Part shown: one piece after another, positions 19,440 to 27,886 of the stretch
Layout of the letters: each line of letters begins with the position of its first letter
Position numbering within the stretch: position 1 is the stretch's first letter
Assembly: GCA_022452285.1 (NCBI GenBank)
Contig: JAKUNG010000001.1
Coordinates: forward strand, 354,750-418,749
Length of the DNA: 64,000 nucleotides
Origin: Terriglobia bacterium
GTDB taxonomy: Bacteria; Acidobacteriota; Terriglobia; Versatilivoradales; Versatilivoraceae
Direction of reading: 5' to 3'
Position numbers and translations under genes: made by a program
The notes under the pieces: generated by a model
Told to the model about the DNA's origin: nothing
Database searches by the model: none
The model's input: the letters and a program-made list of their open reading frames with translations, nothing else

Positions 19440-19970
19440 GTGAGGCCTCGCGTAGTAAACTTTCAAATCATCAATACTCCCATTGGTTATGCTTTAATCG
19501 CTGCCACTGATAAAGGCCTCTGCTATCTAATTTTTGGAGACAATTGCCAACAACTCGAGAATAATTTAAAGGACAATTTCCCAGATAATTTTTTTTCAAA
19601 AAATCTAGCTTCAATACAAAAATATACCCAATTAATTGATCGTTATTTTCAAGGTCAAGAAAATGATTTTCGTTTTACTTTTGACATTGAAGCTACAGCA
19701 TTTCAGTGGGCAGTCTGGCAAAGACTTTTGAAAATTCCCACTGGAAAAACTCTTTCTTATAAGAATATCGCTCAATCTCTCGGTAATTATAGAAGTAGCC
19801 GAGCAGTAGCCCGTGCTTGTTCCTCCAATCCTATTGGACTAATTATTCCTTGTCACAGAGTCATACGAAGTGATGGTAAAATAGGAGGTTACAAGTGGGG
19901 TGCCCAGCGGAAACTAGCTCTTTTGAAACTTGAAAAGTCAATGACCTCCAAAAATTTAACTCTGCTATGA
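19440..19970 (+). CDS. ogt: Methylated-DNA--protein-cysteine methyltransferase
   Basis: GTG start; FQWAVWQRLLKIPTGKTLSYKNIAQSLG; active-site SNPIGLIIPCHRVIRSDGKIGGYKWG. Confidence 0.93.
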   Translation: MRPRVVNFQIINTPIGYALIAATDKGLCYLIFGDNCQQLENNLKDNFPDNFFSKNLASIQKYTQLIDRYFQGQENDFRFTFDIEATAFQWAVWQRLLKIPTGKTLSYKNIAQSLGNYRSSRAVARACSSNPIGLIIPCHRVIRSDGKIGGYKWGAQRKLALLKLEKSMTSKNLTLL

Positions 19971-20082
19971 AATAAAATTGAACAAATAGATTTGTGATGA
20001 AGTAGTTTGAAAGTAGAATTAATAATTTCTTGTAAATAAACTGCCCTCAGTAATACATATATTTAAGGAGGAAATACGCATC

Positions 20083-21132
20083 ATGTCATCGACCATTCGA
20101 ATTGGTATTGTTGGTGCCGGAGATAACACTCGTCTTCACCATATTCCAGGCCTAAAAAAACAAGATAGTGTTGAAATTGTCAGCGTTTGTAATCGTAGGC
20201 TTGAATCTAGTCAGAAAGTCGCTAAAGAATTCTCAATTCCAAAAATCCATACTGACTGGAAAACACTAATTGCTTCAGATGAAATTGATGCAGTGGTAAT
20301 CGGAACCTGGCCGTACCTCCACTGTCCAATAACTTTAGCAGCTCTAGATGCTGGCAAACATGTCATGACAGAAGCTAGAATGGCAATGAATGCTCAAGAA
20401 GCCCGACTTATGTTAGATAAGTCAAAAATGAATCCTCAGCTTGTTACCCAAATCGTACCATCTCCTATTACCCTTCAAATTGATCGCATGGTTCAGAAGC
20501 TAATAGCAGAAAATTTTCTAGGTGAAATTTTAGCACTTGATGTTAAGTCTAATTCAACCAGCTTCATTGATTTCTCTAGCTCCCTGCATTGGAGACATGA
20601 TCGTACTCTGAGTGGTTTAAATATTCTCGCCATGGGAATTTGGTACGAAGCTATCCTACGATGGATTGGAGAGGCTACCCAAGTGATAGCGATGTCCAAA
20701 GTCAATGTTAAACAGCGTAAAGATGGAAATGGGATCTTAAGGTCCGTTACGATACCTGACCACTTAGACATATTAACTAAAATGGCCTGCGGAGCTCAGG
20801 GTCATTGGCAATTTAGTGCAGTAACCGGTCTCACTCCTTCTCCATCTGAAGCTTGGCTTTTTGGAAGTGAGGGGACATTGTGTTGTAATCCTGAGAGTGC
20901 AGATCTCTATGGAGGAAAACGTGGGGACTCTGGACTAAAAAAGATTTCTGTGCCCCCCGAACTAATCGGAAAGTGGCGTGTTGAAGAGGAGTTTATCAAC
21001 GCTATTCGAGGCCAAGAGAAGATATCTCACACTTCATTTGAGGAAGGCTTTAAGTACATGCAGTTTACAGAGGCAGTATCTGAAAGTTTCTGGACTGGAG
21101 ATACCGTGTCTGTCCAAAATATAGGAAGATAA
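20083..21132 (+). CDS. Gfo/Idh/MocA family oxidoreductase (cytosolic)
   Basis: IRIGIVGAGDNTRLHHIPGLKKQDSVEIVSVCNR; GTWPYLHCPITLAALDAGKHVMTEARMA; strong SD AAGGAGG at 20065-20071. Confidence 0.88.
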   Translation: MSSTIRIGIVGAGDNTRLHHIPGLKKQDSVEIVSVCNRRLESSQKVAKEFSIPKIHTDWKTLIASDEIDAVVIGTWPYLHCPITLAALDAGKHVMTEARMAMNAQEARLMLDKSKMNPQLVTQIVPSPITLQIDRMVQKLIAENFLGEILALDVKSNSTSFIDFSSSLHWRHDRTLSGLNILAMGIWYEAILRWIGEATQVIAMSKVNVKQRKDGNGILRSVTIPDHLDILTKMACGAQGHWQFSAVTGLTPSPSEAWLFGSEGTLCCNPESADLYGGKRGDSGLKKISVPPELIGKWRVEEEFINAIRGQEKISHTSFEEGFKYMQFTEAVSESFWTGDTVSVQNIGR

Positions 21133-21198
21133 AAAAAGAACTCATAATTTTTCGTTTCTAAAAACTGTTCTAAATGAAGATCTGTTCACAGGGGCTAA

Positions 21199-22404
21199 CT
21201 AAACCTCGCTGGACTCAGTGATTAGCCTCTTGGTTTCACGGGCAATTACTAACTCTTCATTGGCCAAAATTACTAGTATTGCGACTGAAGAATCTTCGGT
21301 TGAGATCAAAGCCTCTTGGCCCTGAATTTGATTTTTCTGCAGATCAATTTGGACCCCAAAACATTCTAATCCTTGACATACTTTTTCCCGAATTTTGATT
21401 CCGTTTTCTCCAATACCCCCAGTAAATACAAGAACATCTAGTCCTTCCAGTACGGCTGTATAAGCACCAATATATTTTTTGATCTCATGAACAAAAACAT
21501 CTAAAGCCAAACTTGCTCTATAGTTTCCATTCAAAGCAGCCTCTTCAAGATCACGAACATCTCCACTTAATCCTGAAATACCCTTTAATCCACCTCTTTT
21601 GGAGAGGGCGGTTCGAAGTTGATCGATACTAAGATTTTCCATTTCCATGAGGTAAAGCAGTATAAAGGGATCTAGATCACCATTTCGAGTTGCATGGGAC
21701 AAACCTGCCTGAGGAGAAAAACCCATGCTTGTTTCAATGGAGCAACCATCTTTAATTGCACAGATACTAGCACTGCCTCCCAAATGACAGGAGATAATCC
21801 TTAGGTTAGAATTTGGACGACCTAATGATTGAGGTGCTTTCCATGATACATACCGATGAGAAGCTCCATGAAAACCATATCTTCGAATTGCATGTTTCTC
21901 TGTCCATTCGTAGGGAATTCCATAAGTCCGTGCATAATTAGGAATCGTAGTGTGAAAGGCAGCTTCAAACACACCAACGAGTGGTTTGTTTGGAAGAATT
22001 TGCTGAAAAATTCGGAAGGCTTCGATATAAGGAGGATTATGAGCAGGGGTTATAGTTGTATAAGCTTCCATCGCCTTAATAACTTGATTCGTAATGAAAA
22101 CCGAATCAGCTATGTTTTTAGCATGTACTGGTTTAAACCCCACCGCATCCAAATCCTGCAAGCTTCTCAAAATTCCTGTTGTTGGATTGGTTAAAATTTT
22201 AAGAACATATTCAATAGCCGTGCGATGGCTAGAACACTCTATTTCTTCCTCTTTGTGACAATCATCTCCAATTTCATAACTGACCGGTGACCGCTCACTT
22301 CCTACTCTTTCTATCTTGCCTACAGCAATTACACCCTCATCCTGCATATCAAAAAGTCGAAATTTAAGCGAGGTCGAACCTACGTTAACCACTAAAATCT
22401 TCAT
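21199..22404 (-). CDS. Acetate kinase family protein, divergent active-site motifs
   Basis: MKILVVNVGSTSLKFRLFD; RRYGFHGASHRYVS; TGGIGENGIKIREKVCQGLE; NEELVIARET. Deviations at the usual HRVVHGG, VFDTAFHQT, HLGNGAS and EGLMMGTRSGDIDP motifs. Confidence 0.85.
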   Translation of the reverse strand: MKILVVNVGSTSLKFRLFDMQDEGVIAVGKIERVGSERSPVSYEIGDDCHKEEEIECSSHRTAIEYVLKILTNPTTGILRSLQDLDAVGFKPVHAKNIADSVFITNQVIKAMEAYTTITPAHNPPYIEAFRIFQQILPNKPLVGVFEAAFHTTIPNYARTYGIPYEWTEKHAIRRYGFHGASHRYVSWKAPQSLGRPNSNLRIISCHLGGSASICAIKDGCSIETSMGFSPQAGLSHATRNGDLDPFILLYLMEMENLSIDQLRTALSKRGGLKGISGLSGDVRDLEEAALNGNYRASLALDVFVHEIKKYIGAYTAVLEGLDVLVFTGGIGENGIKIREKVCQGLECFGVQIDLQKNQIQGQEALISTEDSSVAILVILANEELVIARETKRLITESSEV

Positions 22405-22465
22405 CAGAATGCTCTTTATCCTTTATTAATCGTCTTACTCATAAAAAGAAATTTTAATATCTAAA

Positions 22466-23377
22466 CTAAAGCTCTTCAGCTTTGCCAACCAAAATACCAA
22501 GAGCAATCGAATGGATTTTGGTTTCTGGAGTTTCAGCTCGTGACAAGAGAATGAGAGGGACTCTAGCTCCTAAGACAATACCACCAGATTCACCCCCAGC
22601 AAAATATAGGATTGCTCGATAAAGAATATTAGCTGCCTCAATATCGGGAGCTAGAAAAATATCAGTATTTTCAACTAATGGGCTGTCAATCCCTTTTCTC
22701 TCTGCCGCAAATCGGCTTAAAGGAACATCTAAAGCAATTGGGCCTTCGACATATGCTCCCGGTAGCTGACCACGACGATTCATTAAAGTTAAACTGGCTG
22801 CGTCCAGAGTAGCGGGCATCTCATTCTTAACAAATTCAAGGGCACAAAGTGCAGCTACGTTGGGACAATCAACACCAATGGCTTTGGAAACTTGAATAGC
22901 ATTGCGGCAAATCTCAGCTTTTTGCATAAGTGTAGGGGAAATATTAATAGCAGCATCTGTCATAACCATAAGTCGGTCTATTCCAGGCACCTGAAAAACA
23001 ATGACCTGACTAAGCAATCTTCCTGTTCGAATACCAAACTCTTTATCTAACACAGCCTTAATTAGTGTAGCTGTATTAATCTTACCTTTCATGAGTAAAC
23101 TGGCTTTACCTTCCCGAATTAGGGAGATCGCTTTAAAAGCTGCTTTTGATTCATCCACCTCAGTGATGATTTGATTGGGTGGAATGTTAAATCCAGCTTC
23201 TTCTGATAATGAATAAATTTTATCAGGGTTTCCAACAAAGATCCCTTCAGCCAACCCCATCTCGGAAGCTTCCTTCATTGCTCCAATAACATCTGGATCA
23301 TGACCTGCTGCCACTGCAATTTTCACCGGACCATTAGTTTTAGCTGCAGCTACTAAGGATTCTAGATTCTCATACAT
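22466..23377 (-). CDS. Phosphate butyryl/acetyltransferase family (Ptb-like)
   Basis: VKIAVAAGHDPDVIGAMKEASEMGLAEGIFVGNPDKI; ASLLMKGKINTATLIKAVLDKEFGIRTGRLLSQV; MTDAAINISPTL; GGESGGIVLGARVPLILLSRAE. Confidence 0.87.
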   Translation of the reverse strand: MYENLESLVAAAKTNGPVKIAVAAGHDPDVIGAMKEASEMGLAEGIFVGNPDKIYSLSEEAGFNIPPNQIITEVDESKAAFKAISLIREGKASLLMKGKINTATLIKAVLDKEFGIRTGRLLSQVIVFQVPGIDRLMVMTDAAINISPTLMQKAEICRNAIQVSKAIGVDCPNVAALCALEFVKNEMPATLDAASLTLMNRRGQLPGAYVEGPIALDVPLSRFAAERKGIDSPLVENTDIFLAPDIEAANILYRAILYFAGGESGGIVLGARVPLILLSRAETPETKIHSIALGILVGKAEEL

Positions 23378-23434
23378 TTAAAATAGTCCTCCAACCCAAA
23401 AAACAGAGTGTATCTAAATTAGACAAACCTGCTT

Positions 23435-23467
23435 AAAAACCAGATTTTTCTTAGAATCTTGGTTTTT
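23435..23467 (-). terminator. Terminator/attenuator-like hairpin between the HMGL-like gene and the Ptb-like gene
   Basis: Plus-strand AAAAACCAGATT-TTTCTTAG-AATCTTGGTTTTT: 12 bp pairing with one 1-nt bulge, oligo-U at the 3' arm on either strand. Confidence 0.5.
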
Positions 23468-23475
23468 GTTTAAGG

Positions 23476-24699
23476 TTACGACTGCCCAAGAACTTCTTTT
23501 GCAATCTGTTCAAATTCACTCTCAGAAAGCAAACGTTTCTCTTCAATTGATACTCCTTTTACTCGGGATAGAATTTCATTTGCTTGATCAGAGTTAGCCT
23601 GAAGCCCACACCTTTCTAAATGTTCTTCAATATTGGCTAAACCACTCCCCTTGCCCAAAGCAACATCAACTTTAGGACGACCAACCACCTCTGGAAGGAA
23701 AGGAATATACTCAAGTGGTTCAACATCCTTACAGCGACGGTGGAACATGGCAACAATTCCAGACTCAATATAATAAAGCGAATCTCCAACAATTGGTCGA
23801 TTTGGAGGAACACTAATTCCAGCTAATTTTTGAACAAGTTTAGAAAGTTCATAAAGAGACTCTGTTTTAACACCTACATCAACACCATATAGAGTTCGAA
23901 GCGCCATCACAGTATCCTCTAAAGGAACATTGCCCGCACGCTCACCCGTGGCTGAAACGGTAACGTGGGCAACTGAAGCACCATTTGCCAAAGCAGCAAT
24001 AGTATTAGCAACGCCTAACCCAAAGTCTTCATGGCAGTGGATCTCAATTGGTTGTTGAAAACGTTCCTTTAACTTACTTACTACCATTTCAATTCCCTGT
24101 GGAGTACATACACCAAAGGAATCTGCTAGTGTCATTGAATCCATGTGTCCTTCCGTTGCAACTCTTTCCATAAGATCGAGATATTGGTTTAGCTCGGAAC
24201 GAGTACTGTCTATTGTAAAAAACACCGTATACAAACCAGCTTCCTTCGCTGCTAATGTGGTTTCAATAGATGATTTAATAGCCCAATCCAGAGTCTTACC
24301 ATAAGCATGTTTAATGATATGTTCACTGGATGGAATTTCTGTGATGATACCTTTCACCCCACATTCTTTTGCCAACTTAACATCGGCTGGCATGCAGCGG
24401 GCAAAAGAAAAGATTTCTGAACTAAGTCCTAAATCAACAATTTCTTTAATAGCAGCTTCGTCTTCAGACGAAACTGCAGGCATACCTGCTTCAATTCGAT
24501 GGACACCAGCTGATGCTAGCTTCTTAGCAATCTCTACCTTCTCTTGACGACGAAAGACGATACCCGTTTGTTGTTCTCCATCACGCAAAGTAACATCATG
24601 AATACGAATTTGGTCTGGGAAATGCATCCCCTGAGTTGCCTCTGGGGAATAATTCCACGGACTGGCAAACCATTGATCGGTTTTCCAAGGTTGATTCAT
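23476..24699 (-). CDS. HMGL-like / isopropylmalate-homocitrate synthase family protein
   Basis: IRIHDVTLRDGEQQTGIVF; HRIEAGMPAVSSEDEAAI; EIHCHEDFGLGVANTIAALANGA; SATGERAGNVPLEDTVMALRTLYG. Confidence 0.88.
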   Translation of the reverse strand: MNQPWKTDQWFASPWNYSPEATQGMHFPDQIRIHDVTLRDGEQQTGIVFRRQEKVEIAKKLASAGVHRIEAGMPAVSSEDEAAIKEIVDLGLSSEIFSFARCMPADVKLAKECGVKGIITEIPSSEHIIKHAYGKTLDWAIKSSIETTLAAKEAGLYTVFFTIDSTRSELNQYLDLMERVATEGHMDSMTLADSFGVCTPQGIEMVVSKLKERFQQPIEIHCHEDFGLGVANTIAALANGASVAHVTVSATGERAGNVPLEDTVMALRTLYGVDVGVKTESLYELSKLVQKLAGISVPPNRPIVGDSLYYIESGIVAMFHRRCKDVEPLEYIPFLPEVVGRPKVDVALGKGSGLANIEEHLERCGLQANSDQANEILSRVKGVSIEEKRLLSESEFEQIAKEVLGQS

Positions 24700-24778
24700 T
24701 TGATTTCTCCTTAATTAAGTTAAATTAGAGGGCCAAGGGATTAATGATAAATAAGGGAATAACTACCCCAAGTTGGAC

Positions 24779-24808
24779 AATGTATTTCATCAAGACAATA
24801 TCTGTCAA
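24779..24808 (-). promoter_or_regulatory. Sigma70-like promoter candidate for the HMGL-Ptb-kinase module
   Basis: Minus strand TTGACA-18 nt-TACATT, about 80 nt upstream of start 24699. Confidence 0.45.
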
Positions 24809-25023
24809 GAATCTATAGTAGATACCACACCATAAAGCTGTACTTAGATATTTTCGTCATGACCATGATATTCATAGATCTTAGTGATTAAATAAATGTT
24901 AATAAAGGCACAAAATTTTTCTTCCGATTCAAATTCTAGTTTAACTCCGTCAACATAGTTTGAGTCAAGACATCTCCACTAAGGAATTAAAAGAATAATA
25001 TGTATTATAAGGAACGCATTGGT

Positions 25024-27720
25024 TCAAGAAGTTTTTGGAAGAGTTCCTTCAGCATCCATTACAGTAACTTGACCAAGATTTAATTCCCTTAGTTTAGTCT
25101 CGAATTTACTTAGGTCACCAACAATAACAATTAATAATTGGTCATGCTGGAGGTACTTTGCTGCTGCGTCCTGTGTCTGAGCAAGGCTAATTGATTCGAT
25201 CTCATCTGGGTAATTGGACAAGGTTTCTAAAGGAAGATCATAGGAAAAAAGATCGGCAGCTTGTTCAACTAACCGTCCCAATGTTTCAAATCGCTGGGAG
25301 AATCCCCTAATCAAATTTTGTTTAGCAGTATTTAATTCAAGATTTGTTATCTCTTTAGATCCCCTAATCAAATTAATTTCCTTTAGGAATTCATTCAATG
25401 CTTCGACAGTGACCTCAGTCTGAACTGCTGTTCCTCCAATCCAATAACCAATTTCTCGTCCGTAAGCAAAACCGGTTGAAGCACCATAAGTATAACCTTT
25501 ATCTTCTCTTAGATTTAGATTCAACCGACTACTGAAGCTACCACCTAACACAGCGTTCATCAGTTCAATACCATAGTAATCAGATATTTTTCGAGATGGC
25601 CCTATTGACCCAATTCTAATTTGGGACTGAGGGGCATCCTGCCGATCTACCAAAACCACACGAGCACCTTGATGGACTTTTAAATTAGGTAAAGACAATT
25701 CCGGAACTGCAGCATTTTCCCATTCCCTTAGTTCCTGATCGATCAACTGGTCTAACTCATTCATTGTAACGTTTCCAGCTACAAGTAGAATTGTGTTCAT
25801 AGGTTTCCAGTAGGTATCATGAAACTTTAGTAGTTCGATCTGAGAAATAGCTTTCACTGAAGCTTCGTTTCCTGCAATTTGAAGACCAAATGGATGATTT
25901 TTTCCAAAAAGTGCTCCCAGGAAAACTCGGCGTGCTGTCGCAGCTGGGTTGTTCTTTTCCTGCAAAATACTATCTAGTCGCTGCTTTTGTTGACGACCTA
26001 ACTCCTGCTCAGGAAATGTAGAGTTAAGCACTAGGTCTGAAATAAGCTGAAATGCAGTCTTAAGGTTTGGCTTTAGGGTTTCTAACATTAATTGACAATT
26101 TTCAAAGCCAGTGAACAAACCAAGTGAAATTCCTAAACGGTCTAACTCTTCTTGAATTTGCAGAGCAGACCTAAACTTGGTTCCTTCGATTAACATTTCA
26201 GTAGTCATCCAAGCAACGCCTGGTTTCAAAATTGGATCCATACATGAACCAGATTTTATAAGTAAACTAACAGCAACTTTTGGAAGATCATGTCGCTCAG
26301 CAACAACTAGCGTCATCCCATTTGACAATGTCTTGGACTGCAAAATTGGTGCTTTAAAAGACCTTGGACTTCCTATCCCAGGGGATTGTCCTCGATTAAG
26401 TTCTATAGTTTTAGATCGTCCTGAAAGTTCTGGAGTAAAAGTCAGAACAACTCGTTCAGGAATTTGAAGGTAAGTTTTCACTGACTTTTGTACTCCCTCT
26501 ATACTTAATGATTGATAACGGTGATAATCAGGTTGAAAGTAACTAGGATCTCCAAGTAAGGTATTGTATTGGTTTAACAGATCAGATTTTCCGCCAAAGC
26601 CTCCTAATCGTTCCAATCCACTAACAAACTCAAACTCCTGTTTTGCTTTTTCACGAGCCAATTCCTCTACAGTAGGTCCAGCTTCAGCAAACATTGAGAT
26701 CTCTTCACTAATCAAACTTTGAACATCCTGAAGTGACTCTCCGGGACGAACTGTGGCAACGATTCCAAACAATCCACTGATTTCCAGAGAATAGTTGAAA
26801 GCTGAAACATCGGATGCAATTTGCCTTTCATAAACGAGCCTTTTAAAAAGTCGAGAGTTTTTACCCTGAGAAAGAATCCGTGATGCAATGTCTAGTTCAG
26901 CGTCACCAGACTGGAAATAGGCTGGTGTTGGCCAAACTAAATACAATCTTTCAAGAGGTACACGATCAGAAACCAGAATATTTCTTTCACCTTCAAGTTT
27001 CGGTATCCACAATTTCGGTCGATGCAAGGGTGGACCAGATGGCAGTGAACCAAAATAGCGATCCACCCAGCTTCTAGTTTTTTTGACATCGAAATCCCCT
27101 GCTACTACTAGACTGCAATTATTCGGTGAGTAGTGAGTATGAAAAAAATCTTTCGTCTCCTGAAGGGTAGTATTATTTAGATCTTCCTCAGATCCAATCA
27201 CCATCCAGGAGTACGGGTGTCCTGGAGGAAACAAATTTTCAAAAATTAATTGTATTGCTCGTCCATAGGGTACATTTTCATAGTTTTGTCGGCGTTCATT
27301 CTTTACAACTTCCCTTTGATTATCAAATTTCTCCTGAGTCAGTGCTTCTGCCAAATAACCCATGCGGTCAGATTCTAACCACAACACATATTCGAGGGCT
27401 TCGCTGGGGACAGTTTCAAAGTAGTTAGTTCGGTCGAAACTAGTAGTCCCATTGACTCCACCCTCTCTCATATTAGCTCCCGCTTTTTCCATGTAGGTCA
27501 AATACTCTCCATCAGCATGTTTTGATCCTTGAAACATCATGTGTTCAAAAAGATGGGCTAATCCAGTTCGTCCTGGTTGTTCATTCTTAGAGCCCACATG
27601 GTACCAGAGATTAACGTGGGATACTGGAAGCTTTCGATCACAATGAAAAATAACCTGCAAACCATTATCTAAACGATACTTTTCAAAAGAAATAACTGGA
27701 GCCTCTTTGGTGATTTTCAA
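25024..27720 (-). CDS. M16 family zinc peptidase, fused two-repeat form
   Basis: GLAHLFEHMMFQGS (HxxEH); second repeat KTLSNGMTLVVAERHDLPKVAVSLLIKSGSC lacks HxxEH. Confidence 0.92.
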   Translation of the reverse strand: MKITKEAPVISFEKYRLDNGLQVIFHCDRKLPVSHVNLWYHVGSKNEQPGRTGLAHLFEHMMFQGSKHADGEYLTYMEKAGANMREGGVNGTTSFDRTNYFETVPSEALEYVLWLESDRMGYLAEALTQEKFDNQREVVKNERRQNYENVPYGRAIQLIFENLFPPGHPYSWMVIGSEEDLNNTTLQETKDFFHTHYSPNNCSLVVAGDFDVKKTRSWVDRYFGSLPSGPPLHRPKLWIPKLEGERNILVSDRVPLERLYLVWPTPAYFQSGDAELDIASRILSQGKNSRLFKRLVYERQIASDVSAFNYSLEISGLFGIVATVRPGESLQDVQSLISEEISMFAEAGPTVEELAREKAKQEFEFVSGLERLGGFGGKSDLLNQYNTLLGDPSYFQPDYHRYQSLSIEGVQKSVKTYLQIPERVVLTFTPELSGRSKTIELNRGQSPGIGSPRSFKAPILQSKTLSNGMTLVVAERHDLPKVAVSLLIKSGSCMDPILKPGVAWMTTEMLIEGTKFRSALQIQEELDRLGISLGLFTGFENCQLMLETLKPNLKTAFQLISDLVLNSTFPEQELGRQQKQRLDSILQEKNNPAATARRVFLGALFGKNHPFGLQIAGNEASVKAISQIELLKFHDTYWKPMNTILLVAGNVTMNELDQLIDQELREWENAAVPELSLPNLKVHQGARVVLVDRQDAPQSQIRIGSIGPSRKISDYYGIELMNAVLGGSFSSRLNLNLREDKGYTYGASTGFAYGREIGYWIGGTAVQTEVTVEALNEFLKEINLIRGSKEITNLELNTAKQNLIRGFSQRFETLGRLVEQAADLFSYDLPLETLSNYPDEIESISLAQTQDAAAKYLQHDQLLIVIVGDLSKFETKLRELNLGQVTVMDAEGTLPKTS

Positions 27721-27886
27721 ATTATTTTTCCTCTCTTAAAATCTTCCAGACATTCATTTTAAACTTCATAATCTAAGCAAGATTTGATCTATTAGCTTAG
27801 ATTTCAAACAAAAAATATACACCCAAAAATATCACTATGTTTAATTCTCCTTTTCAATCGTGCCAAAATCAGGTAATTAAACACTT

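Noticed and set aside
27721-27886. Divergent M16/priA intergenic region considered for a regulatory site
   Set aside because: No dyad or clear promoter pair beyond what AT-rich sequence gives by chance.
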